Positions 5,512-12,000 of a stretch of DNA of 20,615 bases are shown here, in pieces. Made by a program: the position numbers and the translations under genes. The DNA is taken from contig DJQK01000070.1 of the NCBI GenBank assembly GCA_002437575.1, positions 1-20,615 on the forward strand. The letters run 5' to 3'. Positions within the stretch are counted from its first letter, which is position 1. Every line of letters begins with the position of its first letter. The DNA is from Clostridiales bacterium UBA6388 (lineage in GTDB: Bacteria > Bacillota > Clostridia > Oscillospirales > Oscillospiraceae). The notes under the pieces are model-generated. The model was not told the origin of the DNA. It ran no database searches and saw only the letters and a list, made by a program, of their open reading frames with translations.

Positions 5512-6243
5512 TTATTCGGCTTTGGAAGCTTGCGTCCGCTCGATGAGCGTTTGGACGATGTAGCCCGCGATCATCATGCCCGCGCACGGCGGCGCCCAGG
5601 AAACGGAGCCCGGCGGCGTGCGTTTTTCGTCCTCGCGTCCGGGGAGCTTTCGAGGCTTAACCGGCAGCTCTTCGCTGGACAGAACCGTGTGGTGGCTGAT
5701 GCCGCGCAGACGAAGCTCGCGCCGCATGATCTTTGCCAGCGGACAGCCGGAGGTCTTGCTGAGGTCGGTGATGCGGAATTTTGATGGGTCGAGGCGGTTT
5801 CCGGTGCCCATCGAGCTGACGATCGGAACGCCGCGGGAGATGGCCGTTTCGATGAGGTCCAGCTTGCTTCTCGTCGAGTCGATGCAGTCGGCGATGTAGT
5901 CAAAGCCGAGGCAAAAGAAATCCTCGCGGTTTTCCGGCTCGTAGAACACAGGAAGCGCCATCACGCGGCAGTTTGGGTGAATATCCCGGATCCGTTCGGC
6001 CATCACGTCGGTTTTTCTTCTTCCGAGCGTTGAATGCAGGGCGACAAGCTGCCGGTTGAGGTTCGTGAGGCTGACCTCGTCGTGATCGACGAGCGTAATA
6101 GCCCCGACGCCCGCTCTGGCCAGCGCCTCGGCTGCAAAGCTGCCCACGCCGCCGACGCCGAAGACGGCCACGTGCGACGCTGCGAGGATCTCCAGCGCCT
6201 CGTCTCCAAGAAGCATCCGTTCACGGTCAAATTGTGTTTCCAT
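5512..6243 (-). CDS. tcdA: tRNA threonylcarbamoyladenosine dehydratase (TcdA/CsdL, E1-like ThiF superfamily)
   Basis: The 243-residue protein has the ThiF/E1 nucleotide-binding motif GVGGVGSFAAEALARAGVG (residues 29-47), the LVDHDEVSLTNLNRQ segment (51-65) that binds ATP, and TSGCPLAKIMRRELR (164-178), all characteristic of TcdA/YgdL. The enzyme uses ATP to cyclise t6A37 of ANN-decoding tRNAs to ct6A. The start at 6243 (METQFDRERML) is chosen because CAGGAG lies 7 bases upstream, while the alternative ATG at 6258 would include that site. It lies downstream of the foldase gene and upstream of the TauE/SafE pair on the same strand. Confidence 0.93.
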   Translation of the reverse strand: METQFDRERMLLGDEALEILAASHVAVFGVGGVGSFAAEALARAGVGAITLVDHDEVSLTNLNRQLVALHSTLGRRKTDVMAERIRDIHPNCRVMALPVFYEPENREDFFCLGFDYIADCIDSTRSKLDLIETAISRGVPIVSSMGTGNRLDPSKFRITDLSKTSGCPLAKIMRRELRLRGISHHTVLSSEELPVKPRKLPGREDEKRTPPGSVSWAPPCAGMMIAGYIVQTLIERTQASKAE

Positions 6244-6263
6244 AGCGGTCTCCTGCATATGAC

Positions 6264-6287
6264 AAGAGCCGCCTTTTGGCGGCCCTT
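6264..6287 (-). terminator. Hairpin between foldase gene and tcdA (weak terminator or processing site)
   Basis: A 10-bp stem (AAGGGCCGCC / GGCGGCTCTT on the minus strand) with an AAAA loop lies 10 bases after the foldase stop and just ahead of the tcdA ribosome-binding site. There is no proper T-run, so it may only attenuate or stabilise the upstream mRNA. Confidence 0.45.
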
Positions 6288-6296
6288 GCGGATAGG

Positions 6297-7793
6297 TTAC
6301 TTGGTGACAAAGCGCATACCGAAGGAATTGGTCTCGTAGCTGGCTCCGTCGGTGACGGAGGTGAGCCATTCGGTGTACGCGTTGCCGCGCATGGCATCGG
6401 CGACGAGCTTGAGCTTGTAGTTCGAGCCGAAGCCGGAGAAGTACATGACATGGTAGCCGTAGCTGCTCTCGACGATGCCGGTGTCGCCGATCTGGCGGCT
6501 CTTATCGAAGCACCAGTTTTCAAACGCCTCGACCATCTGGCCCGGGGTGATGTCCTCATAGCGGGCGGATTCTGCGGCCGTGCCGTCTGCGTAGGCGGCG
6601 TCTCCGATGGCGGCAAAGGCCTCTTCGGTGTGTTCGCCGGCCTCATACTGGGCAAGAAGGTCTTCTGCGGTCGCTTTCGCGGTCGCCATGGCCTCTTCGT
6701 CCGTGGTGTCGGACACGGAGATCAGAATGTGGCGGACGTTCGGCAGCTGATAGTCGTGGGTGTCGCGGCCTTCGAAAATGGCAATATAGTACGTGCCGCT
6801 GGTTTCAACGCAGGTGGCGTCGCCGACCTGACGGTCAGCTTCAAACAGCCAGTCGGACAGCTCCGAGTCTTCCGTGTGGCTGACGTCGGTGCGCAGGGTG
6901 TAGCTGTCGTCCTCGTAGCTTTCCTTGCTGTCCTCGGAAGCATGATCGTAGGCGGCCTGGATGAACGCTTCGTCGCCTTCCTCGGCGGCGGCCAGCATTT
7001 CGTCGGCAGCGGTCTTCTTGAGCTCGGCGAGCTTCGTTTCGTCTTCCTCGTCAAACAGGCCGTCGGTCACGGCAAAGACGCGGTAGTCGACGGTGTCATA
7101 CTTGTTGGGGTCGGCGGCATAGTCGGCCTCGAGCTCCTCGTCGGTATAGACGGGCTTGTCATAGACCTCCTGCGAATAGTTGTTCGCAAGGGTCTCCATC
7201 TCCAGAAATGCGCGGAAATTCTTCTCGTTGCAGCCCGTGCCGTACTGCGCGGTGAGATAGGCGTTCAGACTCGAGTAGCCGTAGGCCGGCGCGTAGGTGC
7301 GGAGATTTTCGATCGTCGCGTCGATGCTCGTCTGATCGTCCTCGGAAAGCGACGCGCCGTTTGCCACGGCCTCGTCGTAGATCGCGTACATCCGCGCGGC
7401 GTTGTCCAGACCCTGCTCCAAGAGCGTGTCGGCCCAGGTGACGCCGTTTTCTTCATCGTAATACTGCTCGTCGAGCGGTGTGTTGGAGTCGATGATATAG
7501 CTCATCATGTCGCCGTACTGATTGCTCAGCGTGGCGTAGGCTTCTCTGTAGAAGTAGTTCACCTCAGCCGGGGTCAGGTTGTGGCCGTCGACGGTCGCGG
7601 CGGTGGTGTGGGCGGCAAAATAGCCGCTGGTCAGCATGGAGAAAAAGGTGACGATGGCAATTACCAGTACAAGGCAGACGATGCCGATGGTCCATTTCAG
7701 CCCCTTGCTCATGCCCTTCTTTTCAGGCGCGGCAGGCGTTTCGCCGGAAGCGATCTGCTCTTTGCGCTTGTTCTTTTCGCGCGATGCGCTCAT
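6297..7793 (-). CDS. Membrane-anchored SurA/PrsA-like peptidyl-prolyl isomerase (parvulin) foldase
   Basis: The 498-residue protein has a basic cytosolic N-terminus (1-33), a single transmembrane helix at about 34-54 (WTIGIVCLVLVIAIVTFFSML) and a large acidic extracytoplasmic part. A SurA-N-like helical region opens with ATVDGHNLTPAEVNYFYREA. The parvulin domain spans about 350-456, with PNVRHILISVSD at its start and SSYGYHVMYFSGFG at its end. Such proteins help fold exported proteins and cell-wall enzymes. The usual GGDLG-type central motif is not evident, so catalytic activity is uncertain. The ATG at 7793 has AGAGGA about 10 bases upstream and a strong promoter about 90 bp upstream. The protein has no lipobox and is anchored by its helix, unlike PrsA of Bacillus. 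Confidence 0.85.
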   Translation of the reverse strand: MSASREKNKRKEQIASGETPAAPEKKGMSKGLKWTIGIVCLVLVIAIVTFFSMLTSGYFAAHTTAATVDGHNLTPAEVNYFYREAYATLSNQYGDMMSYIIDSNTPLDEQYYDEENGVTWADTLLEQGLDNAARMYAIYDEAVANGASLSEDDQTSIDATIENLRTYAPAYGYSSLNAYLTAQYGTGCNEKNFRAFLEMETLANNYSQEVYDKPVYTDEELEADYAADPNKYDTVDYRVFAVTDGLFDEEDETKLAELKKTAADEMLAAAEEGDEAFIQAAYDHASEDSKESYEDDSYTLRTDVSHTEDSELSDWLFEADRQVGDATCVETSGTYYIAIFEGRDTHDYQLPNVRHILISVSDTTDEEAMATAKATAEDLLAQYEAGEHTEEAFAAIGDAAYADGTAAESARYEDITPGQMVEAFENWCFDKSRQIGDTGIVESSYGYHVMYFSGFGSNYKLKLVADAMRGNAYTEWLTSVTDGASYETNSFGMRFVTK

Positions 7794-7883
7794 TCAGGAT
7801 CATTCCTCTCGTGTATTGTTGCGGCATCACCGCACAAGCTCGCGCCGATGCCTTCCGTTTCGCCCGCAGGCGGCACGCAAAGT

Positions 7884-7912
7884 ATTATACAGAAAAAGCC
7901 ACGCACTTGCAA
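7884..7912 (-). promoter_or_regulatory. Sigma-A promoter for the foldase-tcdA transcript
   Basis: On the minus strand, TTGCAA (7907-7912) and a perfect TATAAT (7884-7889) are separated by 17 bases, with a start expected near 7877, about 84 bases before the foldase ATG. It lies just downstream of the terminator at 7982-8010, so it begins an independent transcription unit. Confidence 0.75.
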
Positions 7913-7981
7913 GCGTTTCTTTCGGAAATTCAAAATTTCATAATAATTTCGAAGAATTCTGCCGGAAACCGGGAAAACTGC

Positions 7982-8010
7982 AAAAAAGCCGGGCTCTGGA
8001 AGAGCCCGGC
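7982..8010 (-). terminator. Intrinsic terminator closing the structured-RNA / DUF1292 transcript
   Basis: On the minus strand a perfect 10-bp GC-rich stem (GCCGGGCTCT / AGAGCCCGGC, 3-base loop, 7988-8010) is followed immediately by six Ts (7982-7987). No coding gene lies directly upstream of it. It therefore ends either read-through from the DUF1292 gene at 8555 or a separate non-coding transcript from within 8010-8550. Confidence 0.8.
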
Positions 8011-8037
8011 GGCTCCGCTGACCGGAACAATACCTAT

Positions 8038-8096
8038 CAGCCCGCAAGTGTGGAGTTTTGTCCCGCCGGGACAAAACTCTGCGCGCAGTCGGGCTG
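8038..8096. repeat. Extended stem-loop containing a 27-bp perfect palindrome
   Basis: The palindrome GAGTTTTGTCCCG-C-CGGGACAAAACTC (8053-8079) has a single central base. It is enclosed by a second 7-bp stem, CAGCCCG (8038-8044) with CGGGCTG (8090-8096). Several intervening positions pair as G-U only if the plus strand is transcribed, a mild hint of plus-strand RNA. It is the first of three adjacent palindromic structures. Confidence 0.8.
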
Positions 8097-8099
8097 CAC

Positions 8100-8138
8100 G
8101 TATTTTCTGGGAGAAGCATTGCTTCTCCCAGAAAATAC
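8100..8138. repeat. 39-bp perfect palindrome with one-base centre
   Basis: Nineteen bases (GTATTTTCTGGGAGAAGCA) at 8100-8118 are followed by one T and their exact reverse complement (8120-8138). No T-run follows on either strand. It is one base away from the next palindrome. Perfect symmetry up to a single base is unusual for an RNA hairpin and suggests a DNA-level structure such as a cruciform, or recent origin. Confidence 0.85.
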
Positions 8139-8139
8139 A

Positions 8140-8170
8140 ATATCGTCACAAACAATGTTTGTGACGATAT
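8140..8170. repeat. 31-bp perfect palindrome with one-base centre
   Basis: ATATCGTCACAAACA (8140-8154), one A, then its exact reverse complement (8156-8170). It is separated from the previous palindrome by a single base (8139). The stem sequence is unrelated to its neighbours, so the three are not copies of one repeat; they share architecture only. Confidence 0.85.
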
Positions 8171-8198
8171 CGCTCCCCGCGAAGGCCGTGCGGCTCCA

Positions 8199-8332
8199 AT
8201 TATAACCTGCACGAAAGGGCAGGTGGGTCGCCTCTCCGATGCTTCTCTGCTTCCAACGTCCACCACCGGTCAGAGCCGTGGGCGGGAGGCCTGCAATCGA
8301 CACCGGAAGCTCCGGCGTCCCCTGGTTATAAT
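8199..8332 (-). ncRNA. ssrS: Candidate 6S RNA (RNA polymerase-binding regulatory RNA)
   Basis: On the minus strand a 9-bp closing stem (ATTATAACC at 8332-8324 with GGTTATAAT at 8207-8199) encloses about 116 bases with a 6S-like plan. A 5' side hairpin (CCGGA/TCCGG) comes first, then an apical arm made from GGCCTCCCG with CGGAGAGGC and GCTCTG with CAGAG-AAGC. The block GGAAGCAGAGAAGC, then GGCGACCCACCTGC and the small hairpin CCTGC/GCAGG follow beside the closing stem. This agrees with my memory of Clostridia 6S RNAs, which sequester sigma-A holoenzyme in stationary phase. It lies just downstream of DUF1292 on the same strand. I see no clear promoter. A covariance-model search would decide. 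Confidence 0.5.
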
Positions 8333-8377
8333 GTGGGTTTAAGTGGAACCGTCACGCACCCCGCAGGGAATTTTGTT

Positions 8378-8541
8378 AAGGCAGCACCACGCGGTTCGTC
8401 TGCGAGCCTCGCCGGATCTTTTCCGCCAATGCGGCGGTTTGAAAAACGAGAAATACACAAAGTATTCCTTCGTTTTCCAAACCTTGCCTTGACGAAAAAT
8501 CTCTCGCCGAGGCTTCTTGCCGAATCGTGTGATCCTGCCTT
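8378..8541. repeat. Long imperfect inverted repeat (about 80-base arms)
   Basis: The sequence from AAGGCAG (8378-8384) to about 8455 is roughly three-quarters complementary to that from about 8463 to CTGCCTT (8535-8541). Matching blocks include GCCTCG...CGAGGC, GGTTTG...CAAACC, AAAACGA...TCGTTTT and AATAC...GTATT around the centre. It begins 14 bases after the DUF1292 stop (minus strand), so it may protect or terminate that mRNA. It may equally be a dispersed hairpin element. Confidence 0.6.
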
Positions 8542-8554
8542 GGTATTCTTTATT

Positions 8555-8857
8555 CTATTCTTCAGACTCGGTTTCTTCGCCTTCGTCCTCGTCCTCGTAC
8601 ATGAGGTCCATCAGGGCGTTATAGACGGCCTCAAGCTCGTCGTCATCGTCGATGGTGACAAGAATTTCCTCGCCGTTTTCCTCGACGGCCTTGAGAATGC
8701 TGACCTCGAGGTCTTCCTCGCTGCCGTCGTCGTCGGCAGGGACCAGCGCCAGATATTTGCTGCCTTCATACTCCAGCTCCGCCAGGACCTCCAGCTCGTA
8801 TTCCTTGCCGTCTTCGTCGGTGATGGAGATAAAATCGCTTCCGTATTCTTCACTCAT
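8555..8857 (-). CDS. DUF1292 domain-containing protein (YrzB-like)
   Basis: The 100-residue protein is very acidic. It has the DUF1292 pattern of alternating strands: FISITDEDGKEYELEVLAELEYEGSKYLALVPADD (about 9-43), then LEVSILKAVEENGEEILVTIDDDDELEAVYNALMDLM, and a Glu/Asp-rich tail. Members are small cytosolic proteins of unknown biochemical role, usually encoded next to ruvX in Firmicutes. The ATG at 8857 has GGAGG 8 bases upstream, and a good promoter lies close by. It is transcribed alone, away from ruvX (about 6 kb off, opposite strand), towards a block of structured DNA and a candidate 6S RNA. Confidence 0.88.
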   Translation of the reverse strand: MSEEYGSDFISITDEDGKEYELEVLAELEYEGSKYLALVPADDDGSEEDLEVSILKAVEENGEEILVTIDDDDELEAVYNALMDLMYEDEDEGEETESEE

Positions 8858-9093
8858 ATGTGCGTCCTCCGCATGAATCGTTCTTGCCCTTATTTTACTC
8901 GTACATGGAAGTAAAATCAAGTAGAAATTTGCCGGGGCGTATTCTTTCAACCCCAATGCGACCGGCAGCGAGGAATTTTCGTGGTGAGCAAGACATTTTT
9001 TGCAGGAATACTGACGTATTTCAAGGAAAAATGGCGCAGCGCAGCGCGAAAAGGCCCGCTGTCCGGGTGCGTTGAGGGGCGGAAGAAGGAACT
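8858..9093. other. Intergenic region without a supported gene
   Basis: This 236-bp stretch between the DUF1292 gene and the small membrane-protein gene holds the DUF1292 promoter and ribosome-binding site at its left end. Beyond about 8930 I see no gene, terminator or strong repeat, apart from a small AATAC-TGAC-GTATT palindrome near 9010. Open frames crossing it have no ribosome-binding site. Confidence 0.5.
8892..8920 (-). promoter_or_regulatory. Sigma-A promoter for the DUF1292 gene
   Basis: TTGATT (8915-8920) and TAAAAT (8892-8897) on the minus strand are 17 bases apart; transcription would begin near 8885, 28 bases before the ATG. It shows that DUF1292 is not dependent on a ruvX operon here. 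Confidence 0.65.
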
Positions 9094-9321
9094 CTAGGAG
9101 CAAAAATCCTCCAGCGCACGCGTCAGCGCCGCGCGGTCCGGAAGGACGAGTCCCTGCGACAAAAGCTCCCGGTCGCGCGGAAAGGGCAGGGCGCTTACGC
9201 TTTTTCCGGCGTCTGCATAGGTGCTGTTTCCGGTCTCGCGCCAGCACACGCGCCCGTCTTTTACCGTCAGCAGGAAAAAGAGCGAAAACAGGACTGTGCA
9301 GAAAATCGAAGTTCGTTTCAA
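9094..9321 (-). CDS. Small membrane-anchored or secreted protein of unknown function
   Basis: I do not recognise this 75-residue protein. The TTG at 9321 is supported by an excellent AAGGAGG at 7-base spacing. It begins MKRTSIFCTVLFSLFFLLTV, a signal-anchor with a basic n-region and one hydrophobic helix (about 5-20). The remainder (KDGRVCWRETGNSTYADAGK, then RDRELLSQGLVLPDRAALTR and EDFCS) is polar with two cysteines outside the helix, which could form a disulfide if exported. It is divergently arranged to the class A penicillin-binding protein gene, so a cell-envelope context is plausible but unproven. Signal-peptidase cleavage is uncertain. Confidence 0.65.
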   Translation of the reverse strand: MKRTSIFCTVLFSLFFLLTVKDGRVCWRETGNSTYADAGKSVSALPFPRDRELLSQGLVLPDRAALTRALEDFCS

Positions 9322-9402
9322 GGCAAGGCCTCCTTTTTTCGTTAGCGTGTGCGTTTGCGCTTCGCTTGATGCAAAGAAATGACGGATATATTCATATTTT
9401 GT

Positions 9403-9432
9403 TTCCAAACTAATTGACAGGTATGATATAAT
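9403..9432 (+). promoter_or_regulatory. Extended -10 promoter for the penicillin-binding protein gene
   Basis: A perfect TATAAT (9427-9432) with the extended TG one base upstream (TGATATAAT) lies 77 bases before the ATG. A weak -35 (TTCCAA, 9403-9408) is 18 bases away. The nearby TTGACA at 9414-9419 is only 7 bases from the -10 and cannot serve as its -35. Confidence 0.6.
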
Positions 9433-9508
9433 GTACCGATGAAAATTAAATTGGCAGAGTGCGCCTGAAAACAAAGAAAAAAGGCGCTTGGATAGATGGA
9501 GGAAAACC

Positions 9509-11986
9509 ATGCGAGCACAAAACAACAATACCCCTTCCGCGGGCAGAAGGATCCTTCGCGGCGTCGGCCGGACGCTCGGCACCATGTTTCTGGTGCTGTT
9601 TCTGACGACGCTGATCTTTGCGTGCCTGTTTGCCCTTTACGTCAAAAACGATCTGTCCGCACAGGTCGACTCCATCGACGGCTTCACGCTCGACCAGACC
9701 TCGGTCATCTACTATGAAGACCCGAAGACGGGCCAGGACGTCGTGCTGCGCAAGCTCTACGGCGGCGCGAACCGGACGTGGGTCAAATACGAGGACATCC
9801 CCAAAAACCTCATCCATGCCTGCATCGCCATCGAGGACAAGCGCTTTGAGGACCATCAGGGCGTCGACTGGGTCACGACGCTGAAGGCCTGCGTCAAAAT
9901 GTTCCTCGGGCGCGGCGAGGCCGGCGGCTCAACGATCACGCAGCAGCTCGTCAAGAATATCACCGGCCGCGACGAGGTGACGGTGCGGCGCAAGCTCGTT
10001 GAGATCTTCAGCGCGCTGGAGCTGGAAAAGCGCTACACGAAAAAGCAGATCATGGAGCTGTATCTCAACGTCATCGCGCTGGGCGAAAACTGCGAGGGCG
10101 TGGAGTCCGCGTCGCAGGTCTATTTCGGCAAGAGCGTGAGTGAACTCGACCTTGCCGAGTGCGCCGCACTCATCGGCATCACGAATAACCCCTCCATTTA
10201 CGATCCGTATATCAACCCCGAAAAGAACAAGGAGCGGCAGGTCATCATCCTCGACGAAATGCTCCACCAGAACTATATCACGCAGGAGCAGCACGACAAG
10301 GCCGTGGCCGAAGAGCTCGTGTTCCACAACGCAAGCGGCGAGGAATCCGGCGAAGAGGACTACTATTCCTACTTTGAAGATCAGGTCATCAACGACGTTG
10401 TGCGCGATCTGAGCGAAAAGACCGGGTATGAAACGACCATCGTGCGCAAAATGCTCATGACCGGCGGCTATAAAATCTATTCAACGCTCAATCCCGACGT
10501 GCAGGCGGCAGTCGAAAAGACCTACGAAGATCTCGACAATATCCCCAAGACCGCAAGCTCGCAGCAGCTCCAGTCCGGCATCGTCGTCATCGACAACAAA
10601 ACAGGAGACGTCGTAGCCGTGGCCGGCGGCGTGGGCGAAAAGCAGGGAAGCCTGATTTTGAACCGCGCCACGCAGAGCTATCTCTCCCCGGGCTCGACCA
10701 TCAAGCCCGTGTCTGTCTACGCGCCCGCGCTGGAGCTCGGCATCGTCACGCCCGCGACGGTCATGGACGATACGCCCTACTCGTTTACCGACTCGAGATA
10801 CTGGCCCAAAAATTCTGACTCGGTGTACAGAGGCCTTATGAGCATCTCCGAGGCGGTGAGCCTGTCTATCAACACCATCCCGGTCAAGCTCGTCGCGCAG
10901 ATGACGCCGGAATACTGCTTTGACTTCGCGAAGGAGAAAATGGGCCTTTCCACGCTCGTTTCTTCTTATGTCAACGCCGCGGGAGACACGTTCTCGGATA
11001 TCGACCTTGCGCCGTTGGCCATGGGCGGGCTCACCAAGGGCGTCACGGTCAAGGCGATGGCGCAGGCGTATGCGGCCTTTGCCAACGAAGGCGTCTGGCG
11101 CGAGGCAAGAACGTACACGAAGGTCGTCGATTCTGACGGCAAGGTCGTGCTGGATAACACGCAGGAGTCGCACGTTGCGATGAAGGACATGACCGCGTGG
11201 TATATCACCGATATGCTGGAAAACACCGTCGAAACCGGCACCGGTACGGCCGCGCAGCTGGAGAACATGACCGTCGCCGGAAAGACCGGCACCACCACGA
11301 GCGATTTTGACCGGTGGTTCGCGGGCTACACGCCGTACTACACCGGCGTCGTCTGGTGCGGCTATGACGATCCCGAGGAGGTCGTGCTGACCGATTCGTC
11401 GACAAACCCCGCGATCGTTTTGTGGCAGAAGGTCATGGCGCAGGTCCACGACGGCCTTGCAAATAAGGAATTCAACAAACCGACGAACGTCGTTGAGTGC
11501 ACGGTCTGCCGCGACAGCGGCCTTCTTGTGACCGACGCGTGCCGTGAAGACCCCAGAGGCGACCGCTCCGTCACTGTACAGCTGAGCCTCTACGACGTGC
11601 CGACGGAAAACTGCGACGTCCATAAGGAAGTGAAGATCTGCGGCGCGTCGGGCCACGTGGTCAACGAATACTGCGAGCAGGTCGAAGGCAACACCACGAA
11701 GACCGTGGGCCTTCTCGACGTTTCGCGGGCCTTCCCGGTGCGCGGCATCGTCGTGCAGGATCAGGCCTACGCCGTGCCGAACGATTCCGTGCCGAACGGC
11801 TATTACCCGGCCCTGAGCCCCGACGTGGACGCGATCAACGTCGAGTGCTATATCCACACGCGGGACGATCTTCCCGAGCCCGAAGCGCCCGAGGAGGACG
11901 AAGAAGAACAAAGCGGCAGCCGGATCTCGAGCGTCGTGCAGGGCCTTCTGAACGGCTCGAACGCACAGACCGGCGGCAATGAATAG
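9509..11986 (+). CDS. Class A penicillin-binding protein (bifunctional transglycosylase/transpeptidase, PBP1A family)
   Basis: The 825-residue protein is a type II membrane enzyme with a helix at about 23-45. The GT51 glycosyltransferase domain follows, with AIEDKRFEDHQGVDW (catalytic Glu109), GGSTITQQLVKN (139-150), the RRKLVEIFSALELEKRYTKK segment (160-179) and GVESASQVYFGKS. The transpeptidase domain has the serine motif STIK (396-399), SIN (453-455) and KTG (592-594). It polymerises and crosslinks peptidoglycan outside the membrane. After the transpeptidase domain comes a cysteine-bearing extension with CTVC...DAC and CDVH...KIC...EYC, then an acidic tail (PEPEAPEEDEEEQ). The ATG at 9509 has GGAGG at 6 bases. 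The next gene starts 14 bp downstream. Confidence 0.96.
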   Translation: MRAQNNNTPSAGRRILRGVGRTLGTMFLVLFLTTLIFACLFALYVKNDLSAQVDSIDGFTLDQTSVIYYEDPKTGQDVVLRKLYGGANRTWVKYEDIPKNLIHACIAIEDKRFEDHQGVDWVTTLKACVKMFLGRGEAGGSTITQQLVKNITGRDEVTVRRKLVEIFSALELEKRYTKKQIMELYLNVIALGENCEGVESASQVYFGKSVSELDLAECAALIGITNNPSIYDPYINPEKNKERQVIILDEMLHQNYITQEQHDKAVAEELVFHNASGEESGEEDYYSYFEDQVINDVVRDLSEKTGYETTIVRKMLMTGGYKIYSTLNPDVQAAVEKTYEDLDNIPKTASSQQLQSGIVVIDNKTGDVVAVAGGVGEKQGSLILNRATQSYLSPGSTIKPVSVYAPALELGIVTPATVMDDTPYSFTDSRYWPKNSDSVYRGLMSISEAVSLSINTIPVKLVAQMTPEYCFDFAKEKMGLSTLVSSYVNAAGDTFSDIDLAPLAMGGLTKGVTVKAMAQAYAAFANEGVWREARTYTKVVDSDGKVVLDNTQESHVAMKDMTAWYITDMLENTVETGTGTAAQLENMTVAGKTGTTTSDFDRWFAGYTPYYTGVVWCGYDDPEEVVLTDSSTNPAIVLWQKVMAQVHDGLANKEFNKPTNVVECTVCRDSGLLVTDACREDPRGDRSVTVQLSLYDVPTENCDVHKEVKICGASGHVVNEYCEQVEGNTTKTVGLLDVSRAFPVRGIVVQDQAYAVPNDSVPNGYYPALSPDVDAINVECYIHTRDDLPEPEAPEEDEEEQSGSRISSVVQGLLNGSNAQTGGNE

Positions 11987-12000
11987 AGCAGGAGAACAGT

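Noticed and set aside
6276..7943. 555-codon plus-strand open frame opposite the foldase gene
   Set aside because: It is antisense to a recognisable parvulin foldase, has valine/glycine-rich composition typical of GC-rich reverse frames, and no ribosome-binding site.
8199..8332. Signal recognition particle RNA instead of 6S RNA
   Set aside because: The conserved SRP apical hairpin with its GGAAGGAAGCAG-type symmetric loop is not present; only GGAAGCAG is, in a different structural context.
8333..8914. 193-codon plus-strand open frame
   Set aside because: It runs antisense to the DUF1292 gene and through the long hairpin; no ribosome-binding site.
9414..9419. Consensus TTGACA as -35 of the PBP promoter
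   Set aside because: It is only 7 bases from the perfect TATAAT, and no -10-like hexamer lies 16-18 bases downstream of it.
10481..11911. 476-codon minus-strand open frame inside the penicillin-binding protein gene
   Set aside because: It lies entirely opposite a gene with all catalytic motifs of a class A PBP; His/Arg/Asp-rich composition marks a reverse-frame artefact.
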